From NCBI GenBank assembly GCA_900757265.1, contig CAAENW010000156.1, positions 1 to 5,259 of the forward strand: a DNA stretch of 5,259 nt. The letters are read 5' to 3'. The notes beneath the pieces were generated by a model. It was not told the DNA's origin and did no database searches. It was given only the letters and a program-made list of their open reading frames with translations. This stretch comes from an uncultured Collinsella sp. (lineage in GTDB: Bacteria > Actinomycetota > Coriobacteriia > Coriobacteriales > Coriobacteriaceae). Both the position numbers and the translations under genes were made by a program. Shown here piece by piece: positions 1 to 5,259 of the stretch (position 1 is its first letter; every line of letters begins with the position of its first letter).

Positions 1-298
1 CAACAGCCAGCGTCTGACGCTTCGAGGCGCCCGCCAGATGGGGTGCGATCGATGCCGAGTAAAGAGCGAAGCGCGAGGAGATGGCGGCGACGCTCGCGAT
101 AATCGAAGGTGCCGGTACGCCCGCCAGCCAAAGATTGCAGATCATAAACTGGCCGCTGCCCGTCACAAACGTGCTGCTCAGAGCAAAGACCATCCAGGGC
201 TCCATTCCCGTCTGCCCCATGATCATTCCGCACGGCGCGCCTATCGCAACATAGGTAAGCATCACCGGCCAGACGGTTCTAACGATTTTGAGCACCAT
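1..298 (-). CDS. azlC: AzlC-family branched-chain amino acid exporter subunit (N-terminal part, cut by window edge)
   Basis: This is a partial gene: 99 codons are visible and the rest lies off the left edge (family members are usually about 230-240 aa). AzlC is the large membrane subunit that, with a small AzlD partner, exports branched-chain amino acids and related compounds across the cytoplasmic membrane. Reading the minus strand from the ATG at 298-296 gives a protein with a hydrophobic first segment (about residues 9-28). It then shows two family signatures: TGSGQF at 46-51 (compare FAGSAQF) and SRFALYSASIAPHL at 75-88 (compare the family's LRHLLYSASLAPHL). Short hydrophobic segments around 36-45 and 52-74 fit further membrane helices. 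An AGGA about 10 bases upstream supports the start; an in-frame GTG further upstream is possible but adds sequence unlike the family. The gene is divergent from the HD-domain gene, with 126 bases between them. The family call is solid; the exact substrate is inferred. Confidence 0.85.
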   Translation of the reverse strand, partial: MVLKIVRTVWPVMLTYVAIGAPCGMIMGQTGMEPWMVFALSSTFVTGSGQFMICNLWLAGVPAPSIIASVAAISSRFALYSASIAPHLAGASKRQTLAV

Positions 299-424
299 AC
301 GCTTCTCATCCTGACAAGGTCTCCGAGCCGCATGTAGCGACACGGCAGAATCATCATCCGACAGCAACCGAGTTCACCTACAATTGCCACCGGATCGAAA
401 GACACAACTTTTTAGGAAGTCATT

Positions 425-1237
425 ATGACAGCTATCGATCGAGACCGGGCGCGCGCGGCCTTCAAAAGCTACACCGATGCCTACGACGCCACCAATCCAC
501 GCATCGCGCTCAAAATCGAGCATACGTACCACGTGGCCGAGGCATGCGATGCCGTAGCGCGCGAGCAGGGCTGGTCGTCAGAAGATATTGACCTGGCATG
601 GCTTTGCGGCCTGCTACACGATATGGGCCGCTTTGAGCAGCTGCGGCGCTGGGACACCTTTAAGGACGCCGAGAGCATGAGCCATGCGGCGCTGGGCATC
701 GAGGTCCTCTTTGGCGAGAATCCCGCCGATGCACCCGCCGTAACGAGCATCCGCGACTTTATCGATGACCCGGCAGAAGATGAGCTCATCCGAGCGAGCA
801 TTGCCTATCACAGCGATTTCCGTCTACCCTCGCAGCTCGACGAGCGCACGCGGAGCTTCTGCGATATCGTGCGCGATGGTGACAAGATCGACATTATGCG
901 CACCATCGCCGACAGCACCGTCGACACCATCCTCAAGGTGGATGAGGACACGTTTCTCGCCAGCCACTTCTCGACACCGGCGCTTACCGCCTTTGACGAG
1001 CATCGCTGCGTCGCGCGTGACGAGCGCAACGAGCCGGCGGACTACCTGGTGGGGCTCATCTGCTTTATGTTTGAGCTCGTCCATCCGGCAAGCCGTGCAC
1101 TGGCGCGCGAGCAAGGCGATATCTATCGCCTGCTCGACGCGCCCTTTGGCATTACGCGACCCTTTACCGACCCCGCCGCGCAGGCAACCTGGAGCCGCCT
1201 TAAGGACGAGCTGCGCCGCTGGCTGGCAAGCGCTTAG
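425..1237 (+). CDS. HD-domain metal-dependent phosphohydrolase, substrate unknown
   Basis: This is a 270-aa cytoplasmic protein of the HD superfamily, whose members hydrolyse phosphate esters of nucleotides or cyclic nucleotides with a bound divalent metal. The metal-site pattern is in order: H33 (in IEHTYHV), the HD pair H65-D66 (LLHDMGRFEQ), H87, H129 (IAYHSDF) and D153 (RDGDKIDIMR). The LLHD(I/M)GRFEQ form is typical of a group of small stand-alone HD hydrolases in Firmicutes and Actinobacteria with no assigned substrate. No sensor, GGDEF, RelA or nucleotidyltransferase domain is fused to it, and no signal peptide or membrane segment is seen. The ATG start is well supported by AGGAAG at 414-419, five bases upstream. 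The C-terminal part (about 200-270) has no motif I recognise. It is transcribed alone, divergent from azlC and convergent with the ETF operon. The HD family is near certain; the biological role is unknown. Confidence 0.88.
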   Translation: MTAIDRDRARAAFKSYTDAYDATNPRIALKIEHTYHVAEACDAVAREQGWSSEDIDLAWLCGLLHDMGRFEQLRRWDTFKDAESMSHAALGIEVLFGENPADAPAVTSIRDFIDDPAEDELIRASIAYHSDFRLPSQLDERTRSFCDIVRDGDKIDIMRTIADSTVDTILKVDEDTFLASHFSTPALTAFDEHRCVARDERNEPADYLVGLICFMFELVHPASRALAREQGDIYRLLDAPFGITRPFTDPAAQATWSRLKDELRRWLASA

Positions 1238-1251
1238 CACTCGAGCTGAGC
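1232..1251 (+). other. Imperfect hairpin at the convergent gene ends
   Basis: GCTTAGC and GCTGAGC flank a 6-base loop. In plus-strand RNA this gives a 7-bp stem with one U-G wobble, spanning the stop codon of the HD gene. In minus-strand RNA the same pairing has an internal C-A mismatch. No U-tract follows on either side, so it does not qualify as a normal intrinsic terminator. It is recorded because there is no other intergenic space in which either convergent transcript could end. Confidence 0.25.
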
Positions 1252-2439
1252 CAGCAGTTCCTCAACGATCTCAACGGCATCGCCGACGACCTTGTACTGG
1301 GCGGCACCGAAGATGGGGGCATCCGGGTCCTCATTGATGGCGACAATGCACTCCGCCCCACCGATGCCGGCGAGATGCTGGATAGCGCCCGAGACACCGA
1401 TGCTCACGAGGAGCTTGGGCGAGACCGATACACCCGTCTGGCCAATTTGGTGGCGATACTCCAGCCAGCCGGCCTCCACCACGGGGCGCGTGCAGCCAAG
1501 CTCGGCACCCAGAGCCTCGGCAAGCTTTCGCATCAGCGGTAGGTTTTTCTTGGAGCCGATGCCGCGGCCCACCACGACTAGACGCTCGGCATCGGCAATT
1601 GAGGCCTGCTGTCCCCACTCCTCGGCGGGAATCGAGATCTCGACACGGGCCTTAACGTCATCCGCTAGCACTACCTGGGCAATCGTGCCGGAGCGGCTAT
1701 AGTCAAACTCGGGCGCCTTAATGATGCCGGGGCGCACCGTTGCCATCTGAGGACGGTGGTTGGGGCAGATAATGGTGGCCATCAGGTTGCCGCCAAACGC
1801 CGGGCGCGTCTGCTGCAGCAGACCCGTCTCCGTATCCATCGAAAGCACCGTGCAATCGGCCGTAAGGCCCGTCTGCAAGCGCACGGCCACACCGGGCGCC
1901 AGCTCGCGACCAAAGGCGGTCGCGCCGTACAGAATGGCCTCGGGCTTGCGCTCGGCTACCAAATCGCAGATCAAGCGGGCGTAGACCTCCGCGTCGTTCT
2001 GACGCAGGCGCTCGTCACGACAGACCAGAACTTCGTCCGCACCGGCGCAAATCAGATGCTCCAGGTCCCCGAGTGAGCCCTCGGGGCTCATGCCGACCAG
2101 TGCCACCAGACGGCAGCCGCGGGCATCGGCAAGCTCGCGCCCCTTGCCCATGAGCTCGAAGGCCACGGATGCAACGGCATCGTGCTCGTCAGTCTGCACG
2201 AAGATCCAGATGTCTCGATATGCGTCAAGGTCTGCCGCGCCGGCGGCCTCGTCGCGCTCAATCGAGATGGCGTTGACGGGGCAGGCGTCGACGCACCCAC
2301 CGCACAGGATACAGCCGTCGGTTACGCGGGCACAGCGATTGGGGCGCTCACCCTCCACCACAATGCCGCCCGAGGCGCAGGCGCGAACGCAGCGACCGCA
2401 GCCGATACAGGCTTCGCCATCGATAATCAGCCCGCTCAT
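1234..2439 (-). CDS. etfA: Electron-transfer flavoprotein alpha subunit with fused N-terminal 2x[4Fe-4S] ferredoxin domain (LctC/CarE type)
   Basis: This 401-aa protein carries electrons between ferredoxin, FAD and the partner dehydrogenase. Residues 1-60 form a bacterial-type ferredoxin: C11-x2-C14-x2-C17-x3-C21 and C43-x2-C46-x2-C49-x3-C53-P, enough for two [4Fe-4S] clusters. The ETF alpha domain I starts near residue 75 (IWIFVQTDEHD, then ELMGKGRELA). The C-terminal FAD-binding domain (about 285-401) has GRGIG at 291-295, QIGQTG at 331-336, SGAIQHLAG at 350-358 and INEDPDAPIF at 368-377, all canonical ETF alpha signatures. Ordinary ETF alpha is about 310-340 aa; the extra length is the ferredoxin part, as in A. 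woodii LctC and CarE. Its ATG directly follows the TAG stop of etfB with no gap, and GAGGGG at 2449-2454 lies nine bases upstream. It is the last gene of the operon. The family is certain; the confurcating role is inferred from partners and architecture. Confidence 0.95.
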   Translation of the reverse strand: MSGLIIDGEACIGCGRCVRACASGGIVVEGERPNRCARVTDGCILCGGCVDACPVNAISIERDEAAGAADLDAYRDIWIFVQTDEHDAVASVAFELMGKGRELADARGCRLVALVGMSPEGSLGDLEHLICAGADEVLVCRDERLRQNDAEVYARLICDLVAERKPEAILYGATAFGRELAPGVAVRLQTGLTADCTVLSMDTETGLLQQTRPAFGGNLMATIICPNHRPQMATVRPGIIKAPEFDYSRSGTIAQVVLADDVKARVEISIPAEEWGQQASIADAERLVVVGRGIGSKKNLPLMRKLAEALGAELGCTRPVVEAGWLEYRHQIGQTGVSVSPKLLVSIGVSGAIQHLAGIGGAECIVAINEDPDAPIFGAAQYKVVGDAVEIVEELLAQLEC

Positions 2440-3255
2440 CTATGCCATCCCCTCGATAATCTTGGCAAGTTTTACCGCCTGCTCGGACGCCGTTCCCTCA
2501 ACGGCCTCGCACGTTTGGTCACGGTCGGGCACAAACGAGCGCACGACCTGCGTCGGTGATCCGGCAAGGCCGCAACGCGAGGGATCGGCGTTTACGTCGG
2601 CAGCGCTGGCCACGCGCACGTCTGCATCCTCGGCCGCGCGAATACCGGCAATACTCGGCATGCGCAGCTGGCCAATCTCCTTGGCGGTCGTCATCGCACA
2701 CGGCATCTCCAGGTACACCGTCTCCTCGCCGGCATCGCAGCCGTGGACGAGCGCCAGCGAGCCACACGTCGTAAATCCCGCGCTCTGCACACAGCTCACG
2801 TCGGTCACGCAGGGGACCCCAAAGGCGCCGGCCAGCTCGGGGCCGATCTGGGCCGTATCGCCGTCCACTGCCATCTTGCCGCAGATGAGCAGGTCAAAGT
2901 CCTCATCGAGTGCCTCGATGCCGCATTTGAGGGCATAGGTGGTGGCTAGGGTATCGGCGCCCGCAAAGGCTCGGTCGGTCAGCAGCAGCGCGTCGTCGGC
3001 ACCGCGGGCGATGCAGTCGCGCAGCAGCGATTCGGTCGCGGGAATGCCCATCGACACCACCGTCACACGCACGTCCATGCCAAAGCCGATAAAGTCGTCC
3101 TTCAGCGCTAGCGCACATTCGAGAGCACTTGCATCGAAGGGATTAATGACCGCCTGCTTGCCATCACGCACGATAGTATTGGTCTTGGGGTCCATCTTGA
3201 CCTCGGTGCTTCCGGGCACCGCCTTGACGCACACCACCATATGGAAATCACTCAT
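2440..3255 (-). CDS. etfB: Electron-transfer flavoprotein beta subunit, bifurcating/NAD-binding type (LctB-like)
   Basis: This 271-aa protein is the small ETF subunit, which in bifurcating complexes holds the bifurcating FAD and the NAD site. It opens with the typical MVVCVKAVPGSTEV strand, followed by INPFDASALECALAL (37-51). Residues 66-105 contain VVSMGIPATE, then RGADDALLLTDRAFAGADTLAT. With CGKMAVDGDTAQIGPELA (125-142), these match the ETF beta class found in NAD-dependent bifurcating complexes rather than the purely AMP-binding housekeeping type. LRMPSIAGI (197-205) is the usual C-terminal family motif. I chose the ATG at 3255-3253: AAAGGGGG at 3265-3272 lies nine bases upstream. An in-frame GTG at 3261-3259 (two codons longer) overlaps the dehydrogenase stop as GTGA, but sits only three bases from the same G-run. 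The gene abuts etfA downstream. Identity is very secure; the bifurcating subclass rests on motif recognition. Confidence 0.95.
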   Translation of the reverse strand: MSDFHMVVCVKAVPGSTEVKMDPKTNTIVRDGKQAVINPFDASALECALALKDDFIGFGMDVRVTVVSMGIPATESLLRDCIARGADDALLLTDRAFAGADTLATTYALKCGIEALDEDFDLLICGKMAVDGDTAQIGPELAGAFGVPCVTDVSCVQSAGFTTCGSLALVHGCDAGEETVYLEMPCAMTTAKEIGQLRMPSIAGIRAAEDADVRVASAADVNADPSRCGLAGSPTQVVRSFVPDRDQTCEAVEGTASEQAVKLAKIIEGMA

Positions 3256-3257
3256 CT

Positions 3258-4859
3258 TCACGCGCCCCCTTTCTGGACGAGTTCATCCAAGAGCTTCTCC
3301 GTAAACAGGTTGCCGCGACCCAGCTGGCCGGCAGGATCGAGCTGGAGTTTGAGGCGCGCCGACTCGACCATAGCCTCGTGGCCGTACATCGTCTCCAAGA
3401 AGCCCGCCTTGATCTTGCCGACGCCGTGTTCGGCAGAAACGGCACCGCCCATGGCCGTGACCTCGGAAGCCCACTGGGCAAAGAGCTCTCCACCACGACG
3501 GTAGTCTTGCGCATCGCGCGGCAGGATGTTCACATGCAGATGGTTGTTCCCGATGTGTCCCCAGGCAGCAGACTCAAGCCCGCTTTCGGCCAGCGTGCGG
3601 CGATAGAGGGCCACGACATCGGCAAGGCGTGCATTGGGCACCGACATATCCGATCCCAGCTTGGTAATGGTGGGGTCGGTGCGGCGACGCTCGTCGATGA
3701 GCATGTTGACGCTCTCGGGCACCGCGTGGCGGAAGAACCGCTGGCACTCGCGATCGACTTCGGTGCGGGCGACCCATGTCGCATCGTCGCGGCCGCCCGC
3801 AAGCTCCAGCACCCATCCCAAGTGGTACAGCTCCTCGGTCGCCTGCGCCTCGTCATTGCAATCGAGCTCCACGTAGACACATACCTTGGCCTCTTTGTCG
3901 AGCGCCGGCAGCGAGGCAAACGCCGTCGACTGCTCGCGCTGGCGACGTAGAATATCCAGGGCGCCAGCATCGAAGTACTCGATGGCAGCCGCATGGGACA
4001 GGACAGGGCGCACGGAATCGGTAAAGGACACCGCCTTGTCCTCGCTATCGAAAAAGCAACTCACACCCCAAACGACCGCAGGCGCCGCCTGCAGGGCAAT
4101 CTCGAGCTCGGTGATAACGCCGAGCGTGCCGCACGCGCCGATAAAGAGGTCGATGGCGTCCATATCGTCCGCAACGAAATAGCCTGAGGCATTTTTTGTC
4201 TCGGGCATGGTATAGCCGGGAAGATCGAGCTCGAGCGTACGGCCCTCTGCCGTCACGAGCGACAGGTGGCGGCCCTGGGCAAAAGCCTCGCCGCGCTGAA
4301 GCTCAAGCAAATCGCCATCAGCCAGCGCGACGTGGAGTCCCGTGATATGCGGGCGCATGGAGCCGTAAGCGTAGCTGCGGGCGCCGGAGGCGTTGCATGC
4401 CGCCATGCCACCCAGACAGGCAGATGCCTCGGTGGGATCGGTGGGAAAGAACTGCTCGGGGGACTCTTGGAACTCCTCGTAGGCCTCAAGCGATGCCTGG
4501 TCCCAACCAGCGGTCGGCAGTACCTTCTTGCTCAGCTGCTTACGCAGCTCCGAGAGCACAACGCCCGGCTCCACGCGCAGCAGAAATTGGCCTTGTTCAT
4601 CGCGGCGAAGGCCCAAGTAGCGATTCATACGGGAAGTATTGAGGATATGCCCACCGTGGGGCACGGCACCGGCGGCAAGGCCGGTTCGGGCGCCCTGAAC
4701 CGTTACCAGGACACGCTCGGCATGAAGCGTTTCCAAAATGGCACGGACCTCGTCTTCCGTTGTCGGAAACGAGATGCTCGATGCTTCGCCCGATGCACGA
4801 GATTCATCGCGGCCATACTCTTCGAACTCATCGGTGAAGGGTTTAATGGTTGCAGACAC
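3258..4859 (-). CDS. lctD: FAD-dependent 2-hydroxyacid dehydrogenase, GlcD/LctD family; probable ETF-linked D-lactate dehydrogenase
   Basis: This 533-aa cytoplasmic flavoprotein probably oxidises D-lactate (or glycolate, or another D-2-hydroxyacid) to the 2-oxoacid and passes electrons to the ETF encoded next to it. The N-terminal PCMH-type FAD domain shows VTVQGARTGLAAGAVP (52-67), RVEPGV (95-100), FFPTDPTEASACLGGMAA (137-154), YGSMRPHITGL (165-175) and GACGTLGVITELE (241-253). The C-terminal FAD-oxidase domain has the family metal/substrate site, HIGNNHLHVNI (435-445) and SAEHGVGKIK (475-484), and ends with LDPAGQLGRGNLF (507-519). H435, H442 and E477 fall where D-2-hydroxyacid dehydrogenases bind a metal. 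No signal peptide or membrane anchor is seen. It is longer than typical GlcD/LctD (about 460-480 aa), partly from an acidic insert around 120-137. The start is GTG, supported by AAAGGGGGAG five bases upstream. It is the first gene of the operon. The family is certain; lactate as substrate is inferred from the ETF neighbours. Confidence 0.88.
   Translation of the reverse strand: MSATIKPFTDEFEEYGRDESRASGEASSISFPTTEDEVRAILETLHAERVLVTVQGARTGLAAGAVPHGGHILNTSRMNRYLGLRRDEQGQFLLRVEPGVVLSELRKQLSKKVLPTAGWDQASLEAYEEFQESPEQFFPTDPTEASACLGGMAACNASGARSYAYGSMRPHITGLHVALADGDLLELQRGEAFAQGRHLSLVTAEGRTLELDLPGYTMPETKNASGYFVADDMDAIDLFIGACGTLGVITELEIALQAAPAVVWGVSCFFDSEDKAVSFTDSVRPVLSHAAAIEYFDAGALDILRRQREQSTAFASLPALDKEAKVCVYVELDCNDEAQATEELYHLGWVLELAGGRDDATWVARTEVDRECQRFFRHAVPESVNMLIDERRRTDPTITKLGSDMSVPNARLADVVALYRRTLAESGLESAAWGHIGNNHLHVNILPRDAQDYRRGGELFAQWASEVTAMGGAVSAEHGVGKIKAGFLETMYGHEAMVESARLKLQLDPAGQLGRGNLFTEKLLDELVQKGGA
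3265..3272 (-). promoter_or_regulatory. Ribosome binding site that decides the etfB start
   Basis: AAAGGGGG lies inside the last codons of the dehydrogenase gene. It is nine bases from the ATG at 3255 but only three from the alternative GTG at 3261, so normal spacing favours the ATG. Because it lies within the upstream cistron, ribosomes finishing the dehydrogenase can reload here, which fits translational coupling. Confidence 0.6.
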
Positions 4860-4864
4860 GCGAA

Positions 4865-4874
4865 CTCCCCCTTT
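4865..4874 (-). promoter_or_regulatory. Strong ribosome binding site supporting the GTG start of the dehydrogenase
   Basis: AAAGGGGGAG is five bases upstream of GTG at 4859-4857. No in-frame ATG is placed as well near it, so this site decides the non-ATG start of the first operon gene. Confidence 0.7.
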
Positions 4875-5052
4875 AGCTAACTACAGTGTTTGCAGGGAGA
4901 TGTTACCGCATCGTTTCGTCGACGTGTTCGAGACCGTCTCCATAATTGGCGATTTTTACGTTTGTGCAATTCGGCGAACGGCAAGGCTTCCTCGGCAGAC
5001 GATGCTTTTGACACATATCGCCCCGCCGTCGCCGACCGCTCGATTGTCGCTC

Positions 5053-5076
5053 GAAAAAAGTTGAAGTAATTTTTTC
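5053..5076. repeat. A/T-tract inverted repeat
   Basis: GAAAAAA at 5053-5059 and TTTTTTC at 5070-5076 form a perfect 7-bp inverted repeat around an 11-base centre. The all-A/T stem would be weak as RNA. In DNA it could be a bent or easily melted tract, or an UP-like element. It sits just downstream of the candidate minus-strand -10 site, so it would fall at the start of the operon leader. Confidence 0.35.
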
Positions 5077-5079
5077 CAC

Positions 5080-5109
5080 CTTTTACCTGCGGAGATGTCA
5101 ATCCGTCAA
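5080..5109 (-). promoter_or_regulatory. Candidate sigma-70-type promoter for the dehydrogenase/ETF operon
   Basis: On the minus strand TTGACG (5109-5104) is followed after 18 bases by TAAAAG (5085-5080), which matches four of six consensus -10 positions. A perfect TTGACA -35 (5101-5096) lies eight bases further on, but has only TGGAAA at 17-base spacing. Use of either would give a leader of roughly 200 bases before the GTG start. The -35 hexamers are good and the -10s are weak, so this is tentative. An activator bound at the adjacent direct repeat could compensate. Confidence 0.3.
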
Positions 5110-5113
5110 GCAT

Positions 5114-5131
5114 TTGGTCAGAAATTGGTCA
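5114..5131. promoter_or_regulatory. Tandem 7-bp direct repeat (7-4-7), probable transcription-factor site
   Basis: TTGGTCA occurs twice, at 5114-5120 and 5125-5131, separated by GAAA, so the repeat unit is 11 bp, one helical turn. On the minus strand this reads TGACCAA-TTTC-TGACCAA and ends four bases before the candidate -35 TTGACG. This is the geometry of OmpR/PhoB-family response-regulator boxes that overlap or adjoin the -35. Further GTCA cores at 5097-5100 and 5105-5108 extend the series. The half-site resembles the TTGGT/ACCAA element of FadR-type GntR regulators of lactate genes, but those sites are inverted, not direct. The repeat is certain; its function is inferred. Confidence 0.45.
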
Positions 5132-5160
5132 AGTAGCGGCTGATACGGTCGGCGTCGACA

Positions 5161-5184
5161 GCCAAAACCGATAGAAGTTTTGGC
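5161..5184 (+). repeat. Perfect 8-bp inverted repeat just upstream of the plus-strand gene
   Basis: GCCAAAAC (5161-5168) and GTTTTGGC (5177-5184) pair perfectly around the loop CGATAGAA. The 3' arm ends nine bases before the AGGGAGG ribosome binding site at 5194-5200. It is not followed by a U-run, so it is not a simple terminator. It could be an operator dyad or a leader hairpin affecting translation or stability of the downstream mRNA. Confidence 0.45.
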
Positions 5185-5205
5185 CCCAGAAGCAGGGAGG
5201 TTCCC

Positions 5206-5259
5206 ATGGCATATTACTGGCCCCAGTACGGCGTCGCCATCGAGGTCGACGACGATCCC
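5206..5259 (+). CDS. Start of an unrecognised gene (first 18 codons, cut by window edge)
   Basis: An ATG at 5206 is preceded by AGGGAGG at 5194-5200, five bases away, and opens a frame that stays open to the window end. The visible protein is MAYYWPQYGVAIEVDDDP. There is no signal peptide, and the start is aromatic then acidic. The run WPQYGVAIEVDDDP faintly recalls the strand carrying a catalytic acidic residue in DUF559/Vsr-like nuclease folds (such as WPEyrlvVEVDG), but 18 residues cannot establish this. It is divergent from the dehydrogenase operon. It is very probably a real gene because of the strong ribosome binding site and coding-like composition; the function is unknown. Confidence 0.6.
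   Translation, partial: MAYYWPQYGVAIEVDDDP

Larger units (their letters stand above)
4860..5205. other. 346-base divergent intergenic region
   Basis: No convincing gene lies here. The region separates the minus-strand ETF/dehydrogenase operon from a plus-strand gene. It is richer in A/T tracts than the coding parts. It holds the direct repeat at 5114-5131, a candidate minus-strand promoter at 5080-5109, an A/T inverted repeat at 5053-5076 and a hairpin at 5161-5184, each listed separately. Smaller symmetries are CGTCGACG at 4917-4924, GAGACCGTCTC at 4930-4940, and a CGCTCG direct repeat at 5037-5042 and 5048-5053. I see no known riboswitch class in the stretch that would form the operon leader. 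Confidence 0.6.

Noticed and set aside
38..337. A 99-codon plus-strand open frame at the left edge
   Set aside because: It is the antisense shadow of the azlC fragment; its Arg/His-rich composition is typical of a shadow frame, while the minus strand shows clear AzlC signatures.
1232..1251. An intrinsic terminator at the convergent gene ends
   Set aside because: The stem is imperfect and neither strand has a following U-tract, so it is listed only as a weak hairpin.
765..1337. A 190-codon plus-strand frame overlapping the HD gene and the end of etfA
   Set aside because: The Ser/Arg/Pro-rich composition and its position across two well-supported genes mark it as an off-frame shadow.
5008..5036. 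A plus-strand promoter starting from TTGACA at 5008-5013
   Set aside because: At 17-base spacing the -10 position reads GCCGAC, with no similarity to TATAAT.
4877..5113. A 78-codon minus-strand open frame in the divergent region
   Set aside because: It has no ribosome binding site before its ATG, the predicted protein is basic and low in coding character, and it covers the candidate promoter and inverted repeats.
5112..5131. A LldR/PdhR-type GntR operator
   Set aside because: Those sites need inverted TTGGT...ACCAA half-sites; here both copies point the same way.

Overview
This GC-rich window is bacterial and tightly packed with genes. Its style suggests an anaerobic, gut-type actinobacterium of the Coriobacteriia, perhaps Collinsella-like. 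Signs of this are strong G-rich Shine-Dalgarno sites, GTG starts, and a flavin-based electron-bifurcation operon in a fermentative gene setting. The assignment comes from overall style and is not proven by any single marker.

Layout from left to right. Bases 1-298 (minus) are the first 99 codons of an AzlC-family branched-chain amino acid exporter subunit, cut by the window edge. Bases 425-1237 (plus) encode a stand-alone HD-domain metal-dependent phosphohydrolase. It ends in a 4-base convergent overlap with the next gene. Bases 1234-4859 (minus) are a three-gene operon, read from right to left: a GlcD/LctD-type FAD-dependent 2-hydroxyacid (probably D-lactate) dehydrogenase, then an electron-transfer flavoprotein beta subunit, then an ETF alpha subunit with a fused N-terminal two-cluster ferredoxin domain. 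The cistrons overlap or abut, so the three proteins are probably made together. Bases 4860-5205 are a 346-base divergent intergenic region. It holds a 7-4-7 direct repeat, a candidate minus-strand promoter, an A/T-tract inverted repeat and a perfect 8-bp hairpin. Bases 5206-5259 (plus) are the first 18 codons of an unrecognised gene.

The main system is the operon. By comparison with the LctBCD complex of Acetobacterium woodii, the dehydrogenase would oxidise lactate (or a similar 2-hydroxyacid) to the 2-oxoacid. The ETF pair would confurcate those electrons with electrons from reduced ferredoxin onto NAD+, making a thermodynamically uphill oxidation possible in an anaerobe. The beta subunit carries the sequence features of the NAD-binding, bifurcating ETF class, and the alpha subunit has its own iron-sulfur domain to take electrons from ferredoxin. 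The substrate is an inference. No lactate permease or lactate regulator lies in the window.
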